From Candidatus Falkowbacteria bacterium RIFCSPLOWO2_12_FULL_45_13 (lineage in GTDB: Bacteria > Patescibacteriota > Patescibacteriia > Patescibacteriales > GWC2-42-12): a stretch of DNA of 20,691 nt. The stretch spans positions 1 through 20,691 of the forward strand of contig MFFY01000032.1 of the NCBI GenBank assembly GCA_001778055.1, read 5' to 3'. Position 1 is the stretch's first letter, and the number at the start of each line of letters is the position of its first letter. The position numbers and the translations under genes were made by a program. Shown one piece after another: positions 18,828 to 20,691 of the stretch. Under the pieces are notes generated by a model, which searched no databases, was not told where the DNA came from, and saw only the letters and a program-made list of their open reading frames with translations.

Positions 18828-19100
18828 ATGAAAATATCAATTACCGCAAAACCAAATACTACAACCAATAATAAAACCGGCGGCTGGCGCACCGAGAAGC
18901 CAAAATTTATATATGATAAATGCACCGCTTGCGCTATCTGCCCCCGCGCCTGCCCGGAAGGCATAATTTACCAAACCAACAAAACTAATTCCTCGGGCAA
19001 ACTGCCGTATGACTTCGACCCAAATTTTTGTAAAGGCTGCGGTTTATGCGCCGAGGTCTGCCCGTTTAAGGCGATTATTATGGAGAAAGAGGAAAAATAA
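18828..19100 (+). CDS. porD: 2-oxoacid:ferredoxin oxidoreductase, delta subunit (2x[4Fe-4S] ferredoxin)
   Basis: 90 residues with two complete CxxCxxCxxxCP cluster motifs (Cys32/35/38/42 and Cys68/71/74/78), which bind two [4Fe-4S] clusters and pass electrons from the catalytic subunits to soluble ferredoxin. The short N-terminal extension with a GGWRTEKP motif before the first cluster is typical of POR delta chains. Start ATG 18828. It sits between gamma and alpha genes, the common archaeal-type order. Confidence 0.93.
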   Translation: MKISITAKPNTTTNNKTGGWRTEKPKFIYDKCTACAICPRACPEGIIYQTNKTNSSGKLPYDFDPNFCKGCGLCAEVCPFKAIIMEKEEK

Positions 19101-19111
19101 CTCTCTCCGAC

Positions 19112-19244
19112 TGTCATTGCGAGGAGCTCGTACTCGAGCGACGAAGCAATCTCACTAATGAGGAGTTTAAATTAAAATGGAAAATTTTTCACAGTTCGTT
19201 GTACATTGAGATTGCTTCGCTCCTTGCAGTCGCTCGCAATGACA
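19112..19244. repeat. 133-bp palindromic element, GTCATTGCGAG type
   Basis: tgtcattgcgaggagc (from 19112) and gcaatgaca-type right end (to 19244), inner arms cgacgaagcaatctca and tgagattgcttcg, AT-rich core. It fills the spacer between delta and alpha genes and ends 14 bases before the alpha start, so it lies inside the presumed operon. Confidence 0.88.
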
Positions 19245-19258
19245 ATAAATAGTTAATT

Positions 19259-20455
19259 ATGAACAACGCCAATTACAAATCCCAAATGCTTGAGGGTTCC
19301 CGCGCCATCGCCCTAACCATAAAAAACATCTCTCCGGCGGTGATCTCCGCTTACCCGATCACGCCGCAAACACATATTGTTGAAGATCTGGCTAAATTTA
19401 AAGCTGACGGCGCGGCCAACTACGAATATGTTCGAGCCGAATCTGAATTCGCGGCCGCTTCCATCGTGGCCGGCGCTTCGGCCGCCGGCGTGCGGACTTA
19501 CAGCGCCACCAGTTCGCAAGGGCTCTTACTTATGATTGAAGTGGTTTACAATATCGCGGGCATGCGCCTGCCGGTGGTCATGACTTGCGCCAATCGCGCT
19601 TTGAGCGCGCCGATTAATATCTGGAACGATCAGCAGGATGTGATGGCCGCCAGAGACGCCGGCTGGATTCTCTTGTTCGCGGAAAACCATCAGGAAGCGG
19701 TCGGCCAGCATATCATGGCCTTTAAAATCGCCGAAAGGCTTAAAATCCCGGTCATGGCAAATGTGGACGGCTACATCATGACCCACACCTACGAGCCGGT
19801 TATCATCCCTACGGCCGAACAAATAAAAAGATACTTGCCTGATTATACGCCCGTGGCTGGGCAATTCCTGGATCCGGAAAATCCGGTTACCATGGGAGTC
19901 CTGGCTACGCCCGCTCATTATATGGAAATCCGGCAGGAACTGCACGATGATTTAACCGCCAGCCTTAAAACCATTGACCTGGAGTATAAAAAATACCACT
20001 CCTTAATTCAAAATTCAAAATTCAAAATTCAAAATTACAAGTCAAAATTCAAAATTATAGATAATGGTTTGCTTGAATATATCGGGCCAAAATCTCCGCA
20101 AACCATAATCGTGGCCCTGGGCTCCGTTATCAGCACCATAAAAGATACTGTGGCAGAATCAAAAGACGTCGGCATTCTAAAGATTAAAGTTTTCCGCCCC
20201 TTTCCGGCTGAAGAAATTTTAAAAATAATAAAACCAGCCAAGAATGTCGCGGTTATAGATAAATCAATCTCGCTCGGCCACATCGGCCCCTTAGCTTCGG
20301 ACATAAAAGCGGTTGCTCAAGGCCAGACTACTGCCAACATCACCAGTTTCGTTGTTGGCTTGGGCGGGCGAGATATCACTAAAGAAATAATTTTAAAAAT
20401 AATCAAACTGGCCGGCAGAAAATCCGACCGAGCGCGGTTTATCGGCAAAGTTTAA
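19259..20455 (+). CDS. porA: 2-oxoacid:ferredoxin oxidoreductase, alpha subunit
   Basis: 398 residues. N-terminal pyrimidine-binding domain: EGSRAIA at 12-18, SAYPITPQTHI at 34-44, EYVRAESEFAAAS at 58-70, TYSATSSQGLLLMIE at 82-96, and GMRLPVVM. The later domain holds VALGSV at about 284-289, KVFRPFPAEEI and VIDKSISLG. These fit POR/KOR alpha chains. Residues about 249-267 (SLIQNSKFKIQN...SKFKII) come from an attcaaaattcaaa tandem repeat at the domain junction, in frame. The beta subunit (TPP-binding) is needed for activity and is expected downstream but is not in the window. Start ATG 19259; no Shine-Dalgarno visible. Confidence 0.93.
   Translation: MNNANYKSQMLEGSRAIALTIKNISPAVISAYPITPQTHIVEDLAKFKADGAANYEYVRAESEFAAASIVAGASAAGVRTYSATSSQGLLLMIEVVYNIAGMRLPVVMTCANRALSAPINIWNDQQDVMAARDAGWILLFAENHQEAVGQHIMAFKIAERLKIPVMANVDGYIMTHTYEPVIIPTAEQIKRYLPDYTPVAGQFLDPENPVTMGVLATPAHYMEIRQELHDDLTASLKTIDLEYKKYHSLIQNSKFKIQNYKSKFKIIDNGLLEYIGPKSPQTIIVALGSVISTIKDTVAESKDVGILKIKVFRPFPAEEILKIIKPAKNVAVIDKSISLGHIGPLASDIKAVAQGQTTANITSFVVGLGGRDITKEIILKIIKLAGRKSDRARFIGKV
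20004..20058. repeat. AT-rich tandem repeat inside the alpha-subunit gene
   Basis: Tandem copies of the 7-8-base unit ttcaaaa, interrupted once by ttacaagt. Same unit as in the 18725-18822 inverted repeat and in leuS. Encodes a Lys/Asn/Phe-rich linker. Confidence 0.8.
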
Positions 20456-20503
20456 AAATTTTTAATTTTGAGTAATAATTTTGAATCAATTTTTAATAAA
20501 CTA

Positions 20504-20691
20504 ATGTCAAATAAAATATTTGATTTAGAAGAAAGAACGGCAAAGTTCGGTGAAGCAATAATAATATTTTGCCAAAGTATAAAACAAAATGCTATTAACA
20601 GCCCCTTAATTAGGTAAGTTGTCGGATCCGGAACTAGTGTCGGCGCTAATTACTGCGAAGCGAACGGGGCCAGCTCAAAAAAAAATTTTAA
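20504..20691 (+). pseudogene. Four-helix-bundle (23S rRNA IVS-type) protein, broken by TAA and cut by window edge
   Basis: From ATG 20504 the frame reads MSNKIFDLEERTAKFGEAII, continues to SPLIR at 33-37, meets TAA (20615-20617), then carries on in the same frame with VVGSGTSVGANYCEANGASSKKNF to the window end. The joined sequence matches the four-helix-bundle family, in which the interrupted position is usually Gln (LIxQLVRSGTSVGANYxEA), so a single CAA-to-TAA change explains the break. No frameshift is needed. Members of this family occur inside 23S rRNA intervening sequences and as stand-alone genes; their job is unclear. The 3' end lies outside the window. It sits where the beta-subunit gene would be expected. 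Confidence 0.8.

Noticed and set aside
20504..20617. Alternative genetic code to explain the TAA in the four-helix-bundle gene
   Set aside because: TAA is used as a normal stop for several intact genes here (e.g. at 1591, 3251 and 4072), and TGA is also a stop, so code 11 fits.
1..20691. tRNA or rRNA genes
   Set aside because: I saw no cloverleaf with GGTTCRA-type T-loop and no rRNA-like sequence in the spacers, though a scan by tRNAscan-SE would be decisive.

Overview
The window looks like a chromosomal segment of a Candidate Phyla Radiation (Patescibacteria) bacterium. Pointers are compact housekeeping genes, mostly weak or absent Shine-Dalgarno sequences, a pyruvoyl-type arginine decarboxylase, an archaeal-style multi-subunit pyruvate:ferredoxin oxidoreductase, lysine-rich proteins, and dense short palindromic or AT-rich repeats that also sit inside open reading frames. 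TGA is used as a stop (arginine decarboxylase, DsbA-like gene), so the code is 11 and not the TGA=Gly code of Gracilibacteria/Absconditabacteria. The phylum-level placement is an inference, not a search result.

Layout. 98-7934 (+): LytR-CpsA-Psr cell-wall ligase, der (EngA), pth, dprA and topA, each separated by a repeat-bearing spacer. The pth-dprA gap holds a strong candidate for a structured minus-strand RNA of about 190 nt with its own promoter and terminator. 8023-10628 (-): two small membrane proteins, a nested inverted-repeat/MITE block, ksgA, a palindromic element and a cysteine-containing exported protein. 10655-11629 (+): secreted protein with two copies of a 50-residue module flanking a calcium-loop segment. 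11678-17175 (-): leuS, xth, a degraded reading frame, pyruvoyl-dependent arginine decarboxylase and a 45-residue basic protein. 17380-20691 (+): membrane-anchored DsbA-like protein, then gamma, delta (ferredoxin) and alpha subunits of a 2-oxoacid:ferredoxin oxidoreductase, then a four-helix-bundle gene broken by an in-frame TAA and cut by the window edge. The TPP-binding beta subunit is not in the window.

Most unusual points. (1) Leucyl-tRNA synthetase carries a complete alpha/beta-hydrolase (RBBP9/YdeN-like, with Ser-Asp-His candidates) of about 184 residues spliced into a CxxC zinc knuckle. (2) Just upstream of leuS lies a second, diverged copy of the leuS N-terminal 13 codons, interrupted by a repeat and overlapping the real start. 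(3) At least six housekeeping genes (der twice, pth, topA, ksgA twice, leuS, alpha subunit of the oxidoreductase) contain in-frame copies of the repeat types found in the spacers, so the repeats have been turned into protein sequence. (4) The pth-dprA spacer RNA has paired closing and 16-bp stems, a large one-sided bulge and a CCUCC-containing loop, and does not match a family I can name with confidence; 6S-like is the nearest guess.
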